64,000 bases of DNA from positions 2,418,001 to 2,482,000 of the forward strand of contig NZ_CP108095.1 in assembly GCF_036194065.1 (NCBI RefSeq), written 5' to 3'. The DNA comes from Streptomyces sp. NBC_00239. GTDB lineage: Bacteria > Actinomycetota > Actinomycetes > Streptomycetales > Streptomycetaceae. The first letter of the stretch is position 1. Each line of letters opens with the position of its first letter. Below, in pieces: positions 36,828-45,454 of this stretch. Made by a program: the position numbers and the translations under genes. Below the pieces are notes generated by a model. It was not told where the DNA came from. It saw only the letters and a list, made by a program, of their open reading frames with translations, and made no database searches.

Positions 36828-38435
36828 TCACGTGTGGTGGCGGGCTCGTTCCGCGGCGGCGATGGCGTCGGCCAGCCGGTCGAGCACGGCTGCCGCCTGT
36901 TCGTCGGTGAGCGTCAACGGGGGCAGCAGCCGGACGACGCTGGAGTGGCGGCCGCCGAGCTCGACGATGAGTCCGCGGCGCAGGCACTCCTGCCGGACCG
37001 CGGCGGCGAGTGCGGGATCGGCGGGGGCGGGTCCGCCGGAGCCCGGTCCGCCAGCGGTGCCGACCACCCGGGCCGGGTCGTCCGTAGCGTGTGCGGCGTG
37101 CTGGGCGTCGCCCGGGTGGGCGGTGCCGGTCGGGTGCTGCGGGCCGGGGGCGGTGGCCGGGGCTGCGGAGCCGCGGCGCTGCGCCGGGGTGCGGTGGCCT
37201 GCCGTGCCGCCGGGCCCGGACGTGTCCGCGCCGACGGGGGGTGGGCGGTGGTCGTCCGCCGGGGGGCCCAGGCGGCGGGGGGCTTCCGGGTCGACGATTT
37301 CCAGGCCGATCATCAGGCCGCGGCCGCGGACGTCGCCGATGCAGGGGTGGGCGGTGGCCAGTCCGCGCAGGGCGGTGAGCATGCGGTCGCCGAGTGCGGC
37401 GGCGCGCTCGGCGAGCCGGTTCTCGCGCACGTAGGCCAGGGTGGCGGTGCCGGCGGCCATGGCGAGCTGGTTGCCGCGGAAGGTGCCGGCGTGGGCTCCG
37501 GGCTGCCAGGCGTCGAGGTCCTCGTGGTAGACGACGACCGCGAGCGGGAGGCTGCCGCCGATGGCCTTAGACAGCACCATCACGTCGGGGACCACGCCGG
37601 CGTGGTCGACGCCCCAGAAGGCGCCGGTGCGGCCGACGCCGGTCTGGACCTCGTCGGCGATGAGCGGGATGCCGCGCTCACGGGTGAGCGTGCGCATGCG
37701 GCGCATCCAGGCGTCCGGGGCGGGCAGTACGCCGCCCTCGCCCTGGACGGGTTCGAGGATCATGCCGGCCGGCGCGGCGACACCGCCCTTGGGGTCGTCG
37801 AGGAGGCTCTCGGTCCAGCGGGCGGCGAGTTCGGCGGCGGCCGGACCGCCCGTTCCGAAGGGGCAGCGGTAGTCCTGGGGGTAGGGCAGCCGTGTGACCC
37901 GGACGTCCTGGGCGCCGCCGGAGGCGTCGAGGGCGCCGGCCGTCATGCCGTGGTAGGCGCCGGTGAAGGCCATCAGTCCGGAGCGGCCGGTGGCGGTGCG
38001 GACCAGCTTGAGGGCGGCCTCGACCGCGTCGGTCCCGGCCGGCCCGCAGAACTGCACCCGGCCGTGCGCGGCGAGCGGGGCCGGGAGGTTGGCGAACAGC
38101 TCGGTGGTGAAGGCGTCTTTGACGGGGGTGGCCAGGTCCAGGACGTGCAGGGGCGCTCCGGAGTCGAGGACCTTGCGGATGGCCTCCAGTACCACGGGGT
38201 GGTTGTGTCCGAGGGCCAGCGTGCCGGCACCGGAGAGGCAGTCGAGGTAGCGGCGGCCGTCGGCGCCCTCGATGGTCAGCCCGCGGGCGCGCACCGGCAC
38301 GATAGGCAGCGAGCGTGCGTAGGTCCGGGCCGCGGACTCCCGTAGGGACTGGCGGCGCAGGATGGCCTCGGGCCCGCCGGCCCCGGCCACCGCGTCCACG
38401 CGTGCTGCTGCGGCAGCCTGTTCGGTCAAGGCCAC
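36828..38435 (-). CDS. Diaminobutyrate-2-oxoglutarate aminotransferase (RhbA-like)
   Basis: A 535-residue PLP class III aminotransferase that makes L-2,4-diaminobutyrate from aspartate semialdehyde and glutamate. It shows CLSGAGTLALGHNHP, FCGPAGTDAVEAALKL, LIADEVQTGVGRTG and the PLP lysine in VLSKAIGG. About 87 residues rich in Gly/Pro/His/Ala (roughly 384-470) are inserted before the conserved tail ADPALAAAVRQECLRRGLIVELGG; relatives are near 450 residues. Start taken at GTG 38435 with GGGAGGA upstream. It is first in the siderophore operon. No IdeR/DmdR-type iron box was recognised in the 215 bp before it; an AGGAC-N3-GTCCT repeat lies at 38473-38485. Confidence 0.85.
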   Translation of the reverse strand: MALTEQAAAAARVDAVAGAGGPEAILRRQSLRESAARTYARSLPIVPVRARGLTIEGADGRRYLDCLSGAGTLALGHNHPVVLEAIRKVLDSGAPLHVLDLATPVKDAFTTELFANLPAPLAAHGRVQFCGPAGTDAVEAALKLVRTATGRSGLMAFTGAYHGMTAGALDASGGAQDVRVTRLPYPQDYRCPFGTGGPAAAELAARWTESLLDDPKGGVAAPAGMILEPVQGEGGVLPAPDAWMRRMRTLTRERGIPLIADEVQTGVGRTGAFWGVDHAGVVPDVMVLSKAIGGSLPLAVVVYHEDLDAWQPGAHAGTFRGNQLAMAAGTATLAYVRENRLAERAAALGDRMLTALRGLATAHPCIGDVRGRGLMIGLEIVDPEAPRRLGPPADDHRPPPVGADTSGPGGTAGHRTPAQRRGSAAPATAPGPQHPTGTAHPGDAQHAAHATDDPARVVGTAGGPGSGGPAPADPALAAAVRQECLRRGLIVELGGRHSSVVRLLPPLTLTDEQAAAVLDRLADAIAAAERARHHT

Positions 38436-38650
38436 GGCTCTCGGTCCTCCCGCATGGATCGCTCTTCGAACAAGGACGCTGTCCTCGCATTCCCCCGTAC
38501 GTACCAACGACGGTGGCGGCGGCGGATCACGGGTGGGTCCGAAGATCCTTGCGGTCGGGGAACCGCGGCCCCGCTCCGCACCGTCACCAACGGCAGCGGC
38601 ATAGTGGGGGGTTGCACTCCACGCCTCGAAGCAGCAGGGGGATACACGAC

Positions 38651-39877
38651 ATGCGACCGATCCGACCGGCTTCCGCCGCCCCGAGCGGGCGAAGTTCCCG
38701 CCGCGGACCCCGGGTTCTGGCGGCCACCGGCCTGTGTGCCGTCCTCGCCGTGACCGCGGCGGCCTGTGGGCCGGGCGGTGACGAGGCGTCCGGTGAGAAG
38801 CCGACCGTCGCGGCCAGCGATCCGGCCCCCGGCCCCGGCGGGCTCAAGATCCCGGACCAGCTGAAGGAGAAGCTCAAGGAACACGGCATCGACCTGGACA
38901 AGTGGAAGGGCGGTGCCTGGAAGAACTGGAAGAAGGACGACTGGCTCCGCGAGGCCGAGGACTTCATGAACCCGATCATCGAAGACCTGTGGGACCCGGA
39001 CCGGATGCGGCGGGCCGAGCAGCCCGACCAGCCGGTGGCGGACCCGGACCTCGGCAGCGACCAGGGCGTCACCGACCCGACGCCGGCGCCGGTGCGGGCC
39101 CGCGCGGTGGGTACGCCGTACCACCAGAGCGTCGCCGAGGCCGGGAAGGTCTTCTTCGACGGCCCCGCGGGCTCGATGGTCTGCTCGGCGACCGTGGTGA
39201 AGGACCCCGCGCACCCCGGCAAGTCGAACATGGTGTGGACGGCGGGCCACTGCGTGCACGCCGGCAAGAAGGGCGGCTGGTACCGCAACATCGCCTTCGT
39301 GCCGTCGTACAACGACGCGGGCCGCTCGGCGCAGGAGCTCAAGGACGCGAGCCGCGACCAGGTCGCCCCGTACGGCGTGTGGTGGAGCGACTGGGCGCAG
39401 ACCTCGGACCAGTGGATCGCCGAGGGCGGCCCGACCGGCGGCGCGGGCGCGCCGTACGACTTCGCGGTGCTGCACGTGACCCCGGAGGAGGCGACCGGCA
39501 AGTCGCTGGAGGAGACGGTCGGGGCGGCGCTCCCGGTGGAGTTCCAGGCGCCGTCGGTGCCGAAGATCGCGAAGATCACGGCGACCGGCTACCCGGCTGC
39601 CGCGCCCTTCGACGGCCAGCGGGCGTTCCAGTGCGCCGACCGGCCGGGCCGGCTCTCGCTGAACGAGCAGGACCCGGTGATGTACCGGATCGGCTGCACC
39701 ATGACCGGCGGCTCCTCGGGCGGCGGCTGGGTGGCCACCGGGCGTGACGGCGAGCCGGCGCTGGTGTCGAACACCTCGATCGGACCGGTGACCGCGGGCT
39801 GGCTGGCCGGTCCCCGGCTGGGCCCGGAGGCGAAGGCGATCTTCAGGGCGACGAGCGGCAAGTTCGCCGGACAGTAG
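38651..39877 (+). CDS. Secreted trypsin-like peptidase, lipoprotein signal
   Basis: A 408-residue protein. The signal ends in a lipobox-like VTAAAC (Cys near residue 40), suggesting a lipid-anchored exported protein. A charged Lys/Trp-rich linker (DKWKGGAWKNWKKDDWLRE) follows. The chymotrypsin-fold domain has His in WTAGHC, Asp in YDFAVL and Ser in TGGSSGGGW. ATG 38651 follows AGGGGGA. The substrate is unknown. Divergent from the siderophore operon and convergent with hflX across a very strong terminator. Confidence 0.85.
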   Translation: MRPIRPASAAPSGRSSRRGPRVLAATGLCAVLAVTAAACGPGGDEASGEKPTVAASDPAPGPGGLKIPDQLKEKLKEHGIDLDKWKGGAWKNWKKDDWLREAEDFMNPIIEDLWDPDRMRRAEQPDQPVADPDLGSDQGVTDPTPAPVRARAVGTPYHQSVAEAGKVFFDGPAGSMVCSATVVKDPAHPGKSNMVWTAGHCVHAGKKGGWYRNIAFVPSYNDAGRSAQELKDASRDQVAPYGVWWSDWAQTSDQWIAEGGPTGGAGAPYDFAVLHVTPEEATGKSLEETVGAALPVEFQAPSVPKIAKITATGYPAAAPFDGQRAFQCADRPGRLSLNEQDPVMYRIGCTMTGGSSGGGWVATGRDGEPALVSNTSIGPVTAGWLAGPRLGPEAKAIFRATSGKFAGQ

Positions 39878-39952
39878 TCCCTGACGGCCGGACAGCAGTC
39901 CTGGACGACGGCAGGCACGACGGTACGGAAAGCAGCACGCACGACGGCACGT

Positions 39953-39998
39953 GCGAAGGGCCCCGGCCCCCTGTGATCAGGGGGCCGGGGCCCTTCGC
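39953..39998. terminator. Very strong bidirectional terminator (peptidase / hflX)
   Basis: Perfect 21-bp GC-rich stem (39953-39973 with 39978-39998) closing a TGAT tetraloop, between converging genes. Confidence 0.9.
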
Positions 39999-40060
39999 GC
40001 GGCCACCGCCGCGACGGGTGCGACTGCCGCCGTGCCTGCCTCGGCTGCTGTGCCTGCCGG

Positions 40061-41548
40061 TTACCGCTTGGCCGGCACGTACGGCGCGAGGTCCGAGGCG
40101 AGTTCCTCGTTGACCCGCGCCTTGAGCAGGGTGCCCTCCGGGGTGTGCTCCTCGGAGATCACCTCGCCCTCGGCGTGGGCGCGGGCGACGAGCCCGCCGT
40201 GCGTGTAGGGCACGAGCACCTCGACCTCGACGGACGGCCGCGGCAGCTGGGCGTCGATGAGCGCGAGGAGCTCTTCGATCCCCATGCCGGTGCGCGCCGA
40301 GACGGCGATGGAGTGCCGTTCGATGCGCAGCAGCCGCTGCAGGACCACCGGGTCCGCCGCGTCGGCCTTGTTGATCACCACGATCTCGGGGACGTCGACC
40401 GCGCCGACCTCCCGGATGACCTCGCGGACCGCCGCCAGCTGCTCCTCCGGCGCCGGGTGCGCTCCGTCGACCACGTGCAGGATCAGGTCGGAGTCGCCGA
40501 CCTCCTCCATCGTGGAGCGGAAGGCCTCGACGAGGTGGTGGGGCAGGTGCCGGACGAAGCCCACGGTGTCGGCCAGGGTGTAGATCCGGCCGGTGGGCGT
40601 CTCGGCCCGCCGCACGGTCGGGTCGAGGGTGGCGAACAGCGAGTTCTCCACCAGGACGCCCGCGCCGGTGAGGCGGTTGAGCAGCGAGGACTTGCCTGCG
40701 TTGGTGTAGCCGGCGATGGCGACGGACGGCACCTTGTTGCGGCGCCGCTCCTGCCGCTTGATGTCGCGGCCCGTCTTCATGTCGGCGATCTCCCGGCGCA
40801 TCTTCGCCATCTTCTCGCGGATGCGGCGCCGGTCGGTCTCGATCTTGGTCTCACCGGGGCCTCGGGTGGCCATGCCGCCACCGCCGCCGCCACCCATCTG
40901 ACGGGAGAGCGACTGACCCCAGCCTCGCAGTCGCGGCAGCATGTACTGCATCTGCGCGAGCGCGACCTGCGCCTTGCCCTCTCGGGACTTGGCGTGCTGG
41001 GCGAAGATGTCGAGGATCAGCGCGGTCCGGTCGACAACCTTGACCTTGACGACGTCTTCGAGGGCGATGAGCTGGCCGGGGCTGAGCTCGCCGTCGCAGA
41101 CGACGGTGTCGGCACCGGTCTCCATGACGATGTCGCGCAACTCGCGGGCCTTGCCCGAGCCGATGAAGGTGGCCGGGTCCGGCTTGTCGCGGCGCTGGAT
41201 GACGCCGTCGAGTACGAGGGCGCCCGCCGTCTCGGCGAGTGCGGCGAGCTCCGCGAGGGAGTTCTCCGCGTCGTTGACCGTGCCGGAGGTCCAGACACCG
41301 ACGAGCACCACGCGCTCCAGGCGCAGCTGGCGGTACTCGACCTCGGTGACGTCTTCGAGTTCGGTGGAGAGGCCGGCCACGCGGCGCAGGGCCGCGCGCT
41401 CGGAGCGTTCGAACTGCTCGCCGTCCCGGTCTCCGTCGATCTCGTGGCTCCAGGCGACGTCCTCTTCCATCAGGGCATCGGCCCGAAGGCTCTCGGTGAA
41501 GCTCTGCGCGTCCTGCGCGTCCTGGGAAGGGGAAGAAGAGGAGGTCAT
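40061..41548 (-). CDS. hflX: Ribosome-splitting GTPase HflX
   Basis: A 495-residue Obg-HflX superfamily GTPase that binds 50S subunits and rescues stalled ribosomes. N-terminal HflX domain (VGVWTSGTVNDAENSLAELA; DPATFIGSGKARELRD), a Gly-rich hinge (MGGGGGGGMATRGPGETKIE), then the G domain: G1 GYTNAGKSSL, G3 DTVGF, G4 NKAD. About 75 acidic and Arg-rich residues precede the family domain. ATG 41548 has AAGGA in front. Confidence 0.95.
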   Translation of the reverse strand: MTSSSSPSQDAQDAQSFTESLRADALMEEDVAWSHEIDGDRDGEQFERSERAALRRVAGLSTELEDVTEVEYRQLRLERVVLVGVWTSGTVNDAENSLAELAALAETAGALVLDGVIQRRDKPDPATFIGSGKARELRDIVMETGADTVVCDGELSPGQLIALEDVVKVKVVDRTALILDIFAQHAKSREGKAQVALAQMQYMLPRLRGWGQSLSRQMGGGGGGGMATRGPGETKIETDRRRIREKMAKMRREIADMKTGRDIKRQERRRNKVPSVAIAGYTNAGKSSLLNRLTGAGVLVENSLFATLDPTVRRAETPTGRIYTLADTVGFVRHLPHHLVEAFRSTMEEVGDSDLILHVVDGAHPAPEEQLAAVREVIREVGAVDVPEIVVINKADAADPVVLQRLLRIERHSIAVSARTGMGIEELLALIDAQLPRPSVEVEVLVPYTHGGLVARAHAEGEVISEEHTPEGTLLKARVNEELASDLAPYVPAKR

Positions 41549-41683
41549 TGGATCCTTACGTCAGATGTGAATGTGCTGCTTGGTTGCAACGCGTGACGTG
41601 CGGGGAAGATTCCCCGGCGCCCGCGGCCTGTCGATAGTGACATGCCCTTCAGGAGGGCGTCACACCCTTTTCGCGGCGGGGCG

Positions 41684-43141
41684 TCACCGTGCGTGGGCGG
41701 CGGCCCACTCGGGGTGTCCGGGCATCGCGGGCGTCTTGTCCCCGTACAGCCAGGCCTGGAAGAAGGCGTCGAGGTCGCGGCCGGAGACCTCGGCGGCGAG
41801 CCGGACGAAGTCGGCGGTGTCGGCCGTGCCGTCGCGGTGGTCGGCGACCCAGCGGCGCTCCAGTCGGTCGAAGGCCGCGGCGCCGATCTCCTGCCGCAGG
41901 GCGTACAGGACGAGCGCCGAGCCGTCGTAGACGACGGGCCGGAACAGGCCGATCTTCTGGCCGGGGGCGGCGGCCTTGGGGGCTGCGGGCGGTCCCCCGG
42001 CGGCCCGCCACTGGTCGGAGCGCTGGTAGGCCTCGCGCATGCGGCGCTCCAGGGAGTACTTCCCTAGCCCGTCGGCGTACAGGGCCTCGTACCAGGTGGC
42101 GTGGCCCTCGTTGAGCCACAGGTCGGACCAGGTCCGCGGGCTGACGCTGTTGCCGAACCACTGGTGGGCGAGCTCGTGCACCATGACGGCCTCGACGTAC
42201 CAGGTCGGGTAGCCGGGTTCGGTGAAGAGGGCGCTCTCGAAGAGCGAGAGGGTCTGCGTCTCCAGCTCGAAGCCGGTGCGGGCGCGGGCGATCAGCACCC
42301 CGTAGTTCTCGAAGGGGTAGGGGCCGAGGCGGTCCTCCAGCCAGGTCAGGTGGCCGGGGGTCTTGGCGAGCCAGGGTTCGAAGCGCTCGCGGTCGGCGGC
42401 GGGCACGACGTCGCGGACGGGCAGGCCGTGCGGGCCGGCGCGGTGGACGACGGCGGACGTGCCGATGGACACCTGGGCGAGTTCGGTGGCCATGGGGTGG
42501 AGGGTGCGGTAGGTCCAGGTGGTGGTGGCCGGGGCGGCGCCCCGACGGCCGTTGCGGACGGTTGACTCGGGGATTCCGTTGGCGACGGCGGTCAGGCCGT
42601 CGGGGGCGGTGATGCGCAGGGTGAAGTAGGCCTTGTCGGCGGGGTGGTCGTTGCAGGGGAACACCCGGTGGGCGGCGTCGGCCTGGTTGGCCATCGCGAG
42701 GCCGTCCTCGGTGGGCACCCAGCCGCCGTCGGCGCGGCCGCGCGGGTCGCTGGTGTGGCGGACGGTGATGCGGAGCGTGGCGCCTTGCGGGAGCGGGGTC
42801 TGCGGGGTGAGGACGAGGTCCTCACCGGCCGTCTCGAACCGTGCGCTCTCGCCGTTGACCTCGGCGGACGCCACTGTGCCGTGGGTGAAGTCGAGGTTGA
42901 TCCGCTCCAGCGGCTGGAGGGTGACGGCGTCGAGCGTGGTGACCGCGTCGAGCGGCTTGGTGTTGCTCGCGTACGTGAAGGACAGGTCGTAGGCGAGTAC
43001 GTCGTACCCGGGGTTGCCGAGTTCGGGGAAGAGGCGGTCGCCGATGCCGAGCGCCAGCGGCGGCGGCATGACGGCGGCGACCAGGGTCATCGAGGCGGCG
43101 GCGAGCAGGGCGGCACGCAGGCGGCGCGAGGTGAGCTGCAT
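41684..43141 (-). CDS. Secreted M1-family metallopeptidase
   Basis: A 485-residue zinc aminopeptidase-like protein. A Sec signal (LRAALLAAASMTLVAAVMPPPLA) is followed by the M1 N-terminal beta domain (VFPCNDHPADKAYF). The catalytic HELAHQW near residue 315 and downstream LNEGHATW supply the HExxH...E zinc site. The GAMEN motif region reads ELETQTL, a change from canonical GAMEN that occurs in secreted actinobacterial members. The C-terminal domain is short. ATG at 43141. The rshA gene ends 81 bp upstream on the same strand. Confidence 0.9.
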   Translation of the reverse strand: MQLTSRRLRAALLAAASMTLVAAVMPPPLALGIGDRLFPELGNPGYDVLAYDLSFTYASNTKPLDAVTTLDAVTLQPLERINLDFTHGTVASAEVNGESARFETAGEDLVLTPQTPLPQGATLRITVRHTSDPRGRADGGWVPTEDGLAMANQADAAHRVFPCNDHPADKAYFTLRITAPDGLTAVANGIPESTVRNGRRGAAPATTTWTYRTLHPMATELAQVSIGTSAVVHRAGPHGLPVRDVVPAADRERFEPWLAKTPGHLTWLEDRLGPYPFENYGVLIARARTGFELETQTLSLFESALFTEPGYPTWYVEAVMVHELAHQWFGNSVSPRTWSDLWLNEGHATWYEALYADGLGKYSLERRMREAYQRSDQWRAAGGPPAAPKAAAPGQKIGLFRPVVYDGSALVLYALRQEIGAAAFDRLERRWVADHRDGTADTADFVRLAAEVSGRDLDAFFQAWLYGDKTPAMPGHPEWAAAHAR

Positions 43142-43222
43142 GACACACCGCTACCAGCGCCTGCGCGGTGCCCGGGGGCGGCGCGCGACGATCCCACCCG
43201 AAAGGGAGAGATCCGGCGCGGC

Positions 43223-45313
43223 TCAGGCGCGGCTGACGTCGTAGACGCCGGGGACCTCGCGCATGGCGCGCATCAGGGCGGGCAGGCCGGACGCGTCGGG
43301 GAGCTGGACGGTGTAGGTGTGGCGGACGCGCTGCTCGTTGGGGGGTTCCACGGTGGCCGAGACGATGGAGGCGCCTTCGCGGGACATGGCCTCGGTGAGA
43401 TCGGCGAGCAGATGGGGGCGGCCGAACGATTCAGCGACCAGGGTGACCATGCAGTCGGCGGTGGCCCGCCAGTGGACGGCGACGGGGGTGCGGCCGGTCT
43501 CGCGCATGCGGTCGACGGCCGAGCACTGCACGCGGTGGACGGTGACGGCGCCGCCCCGGACGACGAACCCGGCGACGGAGTCGGGCGGTACGGGGGTGCA
43601 GCAGCCGGCCAGGCGTACGGGGGCGTCGGGGAGGTCCACGACGGCGTTGCCGCCGGCGGCGCGCAGCCCGGTCATGGGGAGGGGGGCCCGCGGGGCGGCG
43701 GTGGGCACGTGCGGCCCGTCGGGATGGGCGCGCAGCCAGCCGCTGATGGCGATGCGGGCGGCCGGGGTGCGGGCGTGCTCCAGCCAGTCCGGCGCGGGCC
43801 CGGAGGCCGCGTCCTGCGACAGGAGCAGTTGTACGGTGTCGCCGTCCGCGAGCCGGGTGCCGAGGGCGGCGATGCGCCCGTTGACGCGGGCGCCGATACA
43901 GCCGTGGGCGGCCTCCCCGTGCCGGGCGTAGGCGGCGTCCACGCAGGTGGCGCCGGCGGGCAGGCTGACGGGGCGGGGGTGGTCGGCGAGGAAGACGGTG
44001 ATCTCGCGGTCCTGGGCGAGTTCGGCCCGCAGCGAGGTCCAGAAGGTGTCGGGGTCGGGGGTGGACTGCTGCCAGTCGAGGAGCCGGGAGAGCCAGCCGG
44101 GCCGGGTGGGGTCGATCCGCTCGCCGGCGGCGGCGGGGTCGGCGCATTCGGCGGGGGCGTACGGGTTGCCGAGCGCGATGACGCCGGCCTCGGCGACGCG
44201 GTGCATCTGGCGGGTGCGGATGAGGACTTCGGCCACCGAGCCGTCGGGGGTGGCGACGGCGGTGTGCAGGGACTGGTACAGGTTGAACTTGGGGGCGGCG
44301 ATGAAGTCCTTGAACTCCGAGACGACCGGGGTGAAGCAGGTGTGCAGCTCGCCGAGGGCCCCGTAGCAGTCGGCGTCCTCGCCGACCAGGACGAGGATCC
44401 GGCCGAAGGAGGAGCCGCGCAGCTCGCCGCGTTTGCGGGCGATGCGGTGCACGGAGACGAAGTGCCGCGGGCGGACGTGCACTTCGGCGGCGATGCCGGC
44501 CTCGCGCAGGACGGCGCGTACGGAGTCGGCGACGGCGGGCAGCGGGTCGTTCTCGGCGGCGTGCGCGGCGATCAGGGCCCGGGTGTGCTCGTACTCCTCG
44601 GGGTGCAGGATCGCGAAGACGAGGTCTTCGAGCTCGGTCTTGAGGGCCTGGACGCCGAGCCGCTCGGCGAGCGGGATCAGGACGTCGCGGGTGACCTTGG
44701 CGATGCGGGCCTGCTTTTCGGGACGCATCACGCCGAGGGTGCGCATGTTGTGCAGGCGGTCGGCGAGCTTGATCGACATGACGCGGACGTCGTTGCCGGT
44801 GGCGACGAGCATCTTGCGAAACGTTTCGGGTTCGGCGGCGGCGCCGTAGTCGACCTTTTCGAGTTTGGTGACGCCGTCGACGATGTAGCAGACCTCGGCA
44901 CCGAATTCGGCGCGCACCTGATCGAGGGTCACCTCGGTGTCCTCGACGGTGTCGTGGAGGAGTGAGGCCGTCAGCGTGGTGGTCTCGGCGCCGAGTTCGG
45001 CGAGGATCAGCGTCACGGCGAGCGGGTGCGTGATGTACGGTTCGCCGCTCTTGCGCATCTGGCCGCGGTGCGAGGTCTCGGCGAGGACGTAGGCCCGGTG
45101 CAGGACGGCGAGGTCCGCGTCGGGATGGTGGGCGCGGTGGGCTTCGGCGACGTGGCCGATGGCGTCGGGGAGCCGGTCGCGGGAGGCCGGGCCGAGCAGT
45201 GCGGCCCGGCCCAGCCTGCGCAGATCGATCCTGGTGCGGCCCCGTCTGCGGGCGGCGGATCCGCCGAGGCGGAGCTCCGCCGCTGCGTCGGGGTTTGTGG
45301 CCTCTGCACTCAT
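43223..45313 (-). CDS. rshA: RelA/SpoT-family (p)ppGpp hydrolase/synthetase homologue (RshA-type)
   Basis: A 696-residue long RSH protein. The HD hydrolase domain is complete: HRGQMRKSGEPYITHPL near residue 82, LLHDTVEDT near 119, IKLADRLHNMRTL near 181. The synthetase-like domain (about 280-370) keeps EFKDFIAAPKFNLYQSLHT and EVLIRT. Where active enzymes have the Asp-Leu-x-x-x-R segment it reads SSFGRILV, so the expected catalytic Asp is missing. TGS (ITVFLADHPRPVSLPAGAT) and C-terminal ACT domains follow. ATG 45313 with GGAGG before it. The main RelA lies elsewhere in Streptomyces, near secDF. Confidence 0.88.
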   Translation of the reverse strand: MSAEATNPDAAAELRLGGSAARRRGRTRIDLRRLGRAALLGPASRDRLPDAIGHVAEAHRAHHPDADLAVLHRAYVLAETSHRGQMRKSGEPYITHPLAVTLILAELGAETTTLTASLLHDTVEDTEVTLDQVRAEFGAEVCYIVDGVTKLEKVDYGAAAEPETFRKMLVATGNDVRVMSIKLADRLHNMRTLGVMRPEKQARIAKVTRDVLIPLAERLGVQALKTELEDLVFAILHPEEYEHTRALIAAHAAENDPLPAVADSVRAVLREAGIAAEVHVRPRHFVSVHRIARKRGELRGSSFGRILVLVGEDADCYGALGELHTCFTPVVSEFKDFIAAPKFNLYQSLHTAVATPDGSVAEVLIRTRQMHRVAEAGVIALGNPYAPAECADPAAAGERIDPTRPGWLSRLLDWQQSTPDPDTFWTSLRAELAQDREITVFLADHPRPVSLPAGATCVDAAYARHGEAAHGCIGARVNGRIAALGTRLADGDTVQLLLSQDAASGPAPDWLEHARTPAARIAISGWLRAHPDGPHVPTAAPRAPLPMTGLRAAGGNAVVDLPDAPVRLAGCCTPVPPDSVAGFVVRGGAVTVHRVQCSAVDRMRETGRTPVAVHWRATADCMVTLVAESFGRPHLLADLTEAMSREGASIVSATVEPPNEQRVRHTYTVQLPDASGLPALMRAMREVPGVYDVSRA

Positions 45314-45454
45314 GGGGACCTCCGGCGGCATCGACCGGCGGTGGACGGGCATGGGGTGAGCCCTCGGGGCCGGTGTCTGATGTTACCGACCCCACCACGT
45401 GGCGCAGTCCGGCTCTCGCCCAGCGTGAACCGGATCACCCATTCGAGGGAAGCT

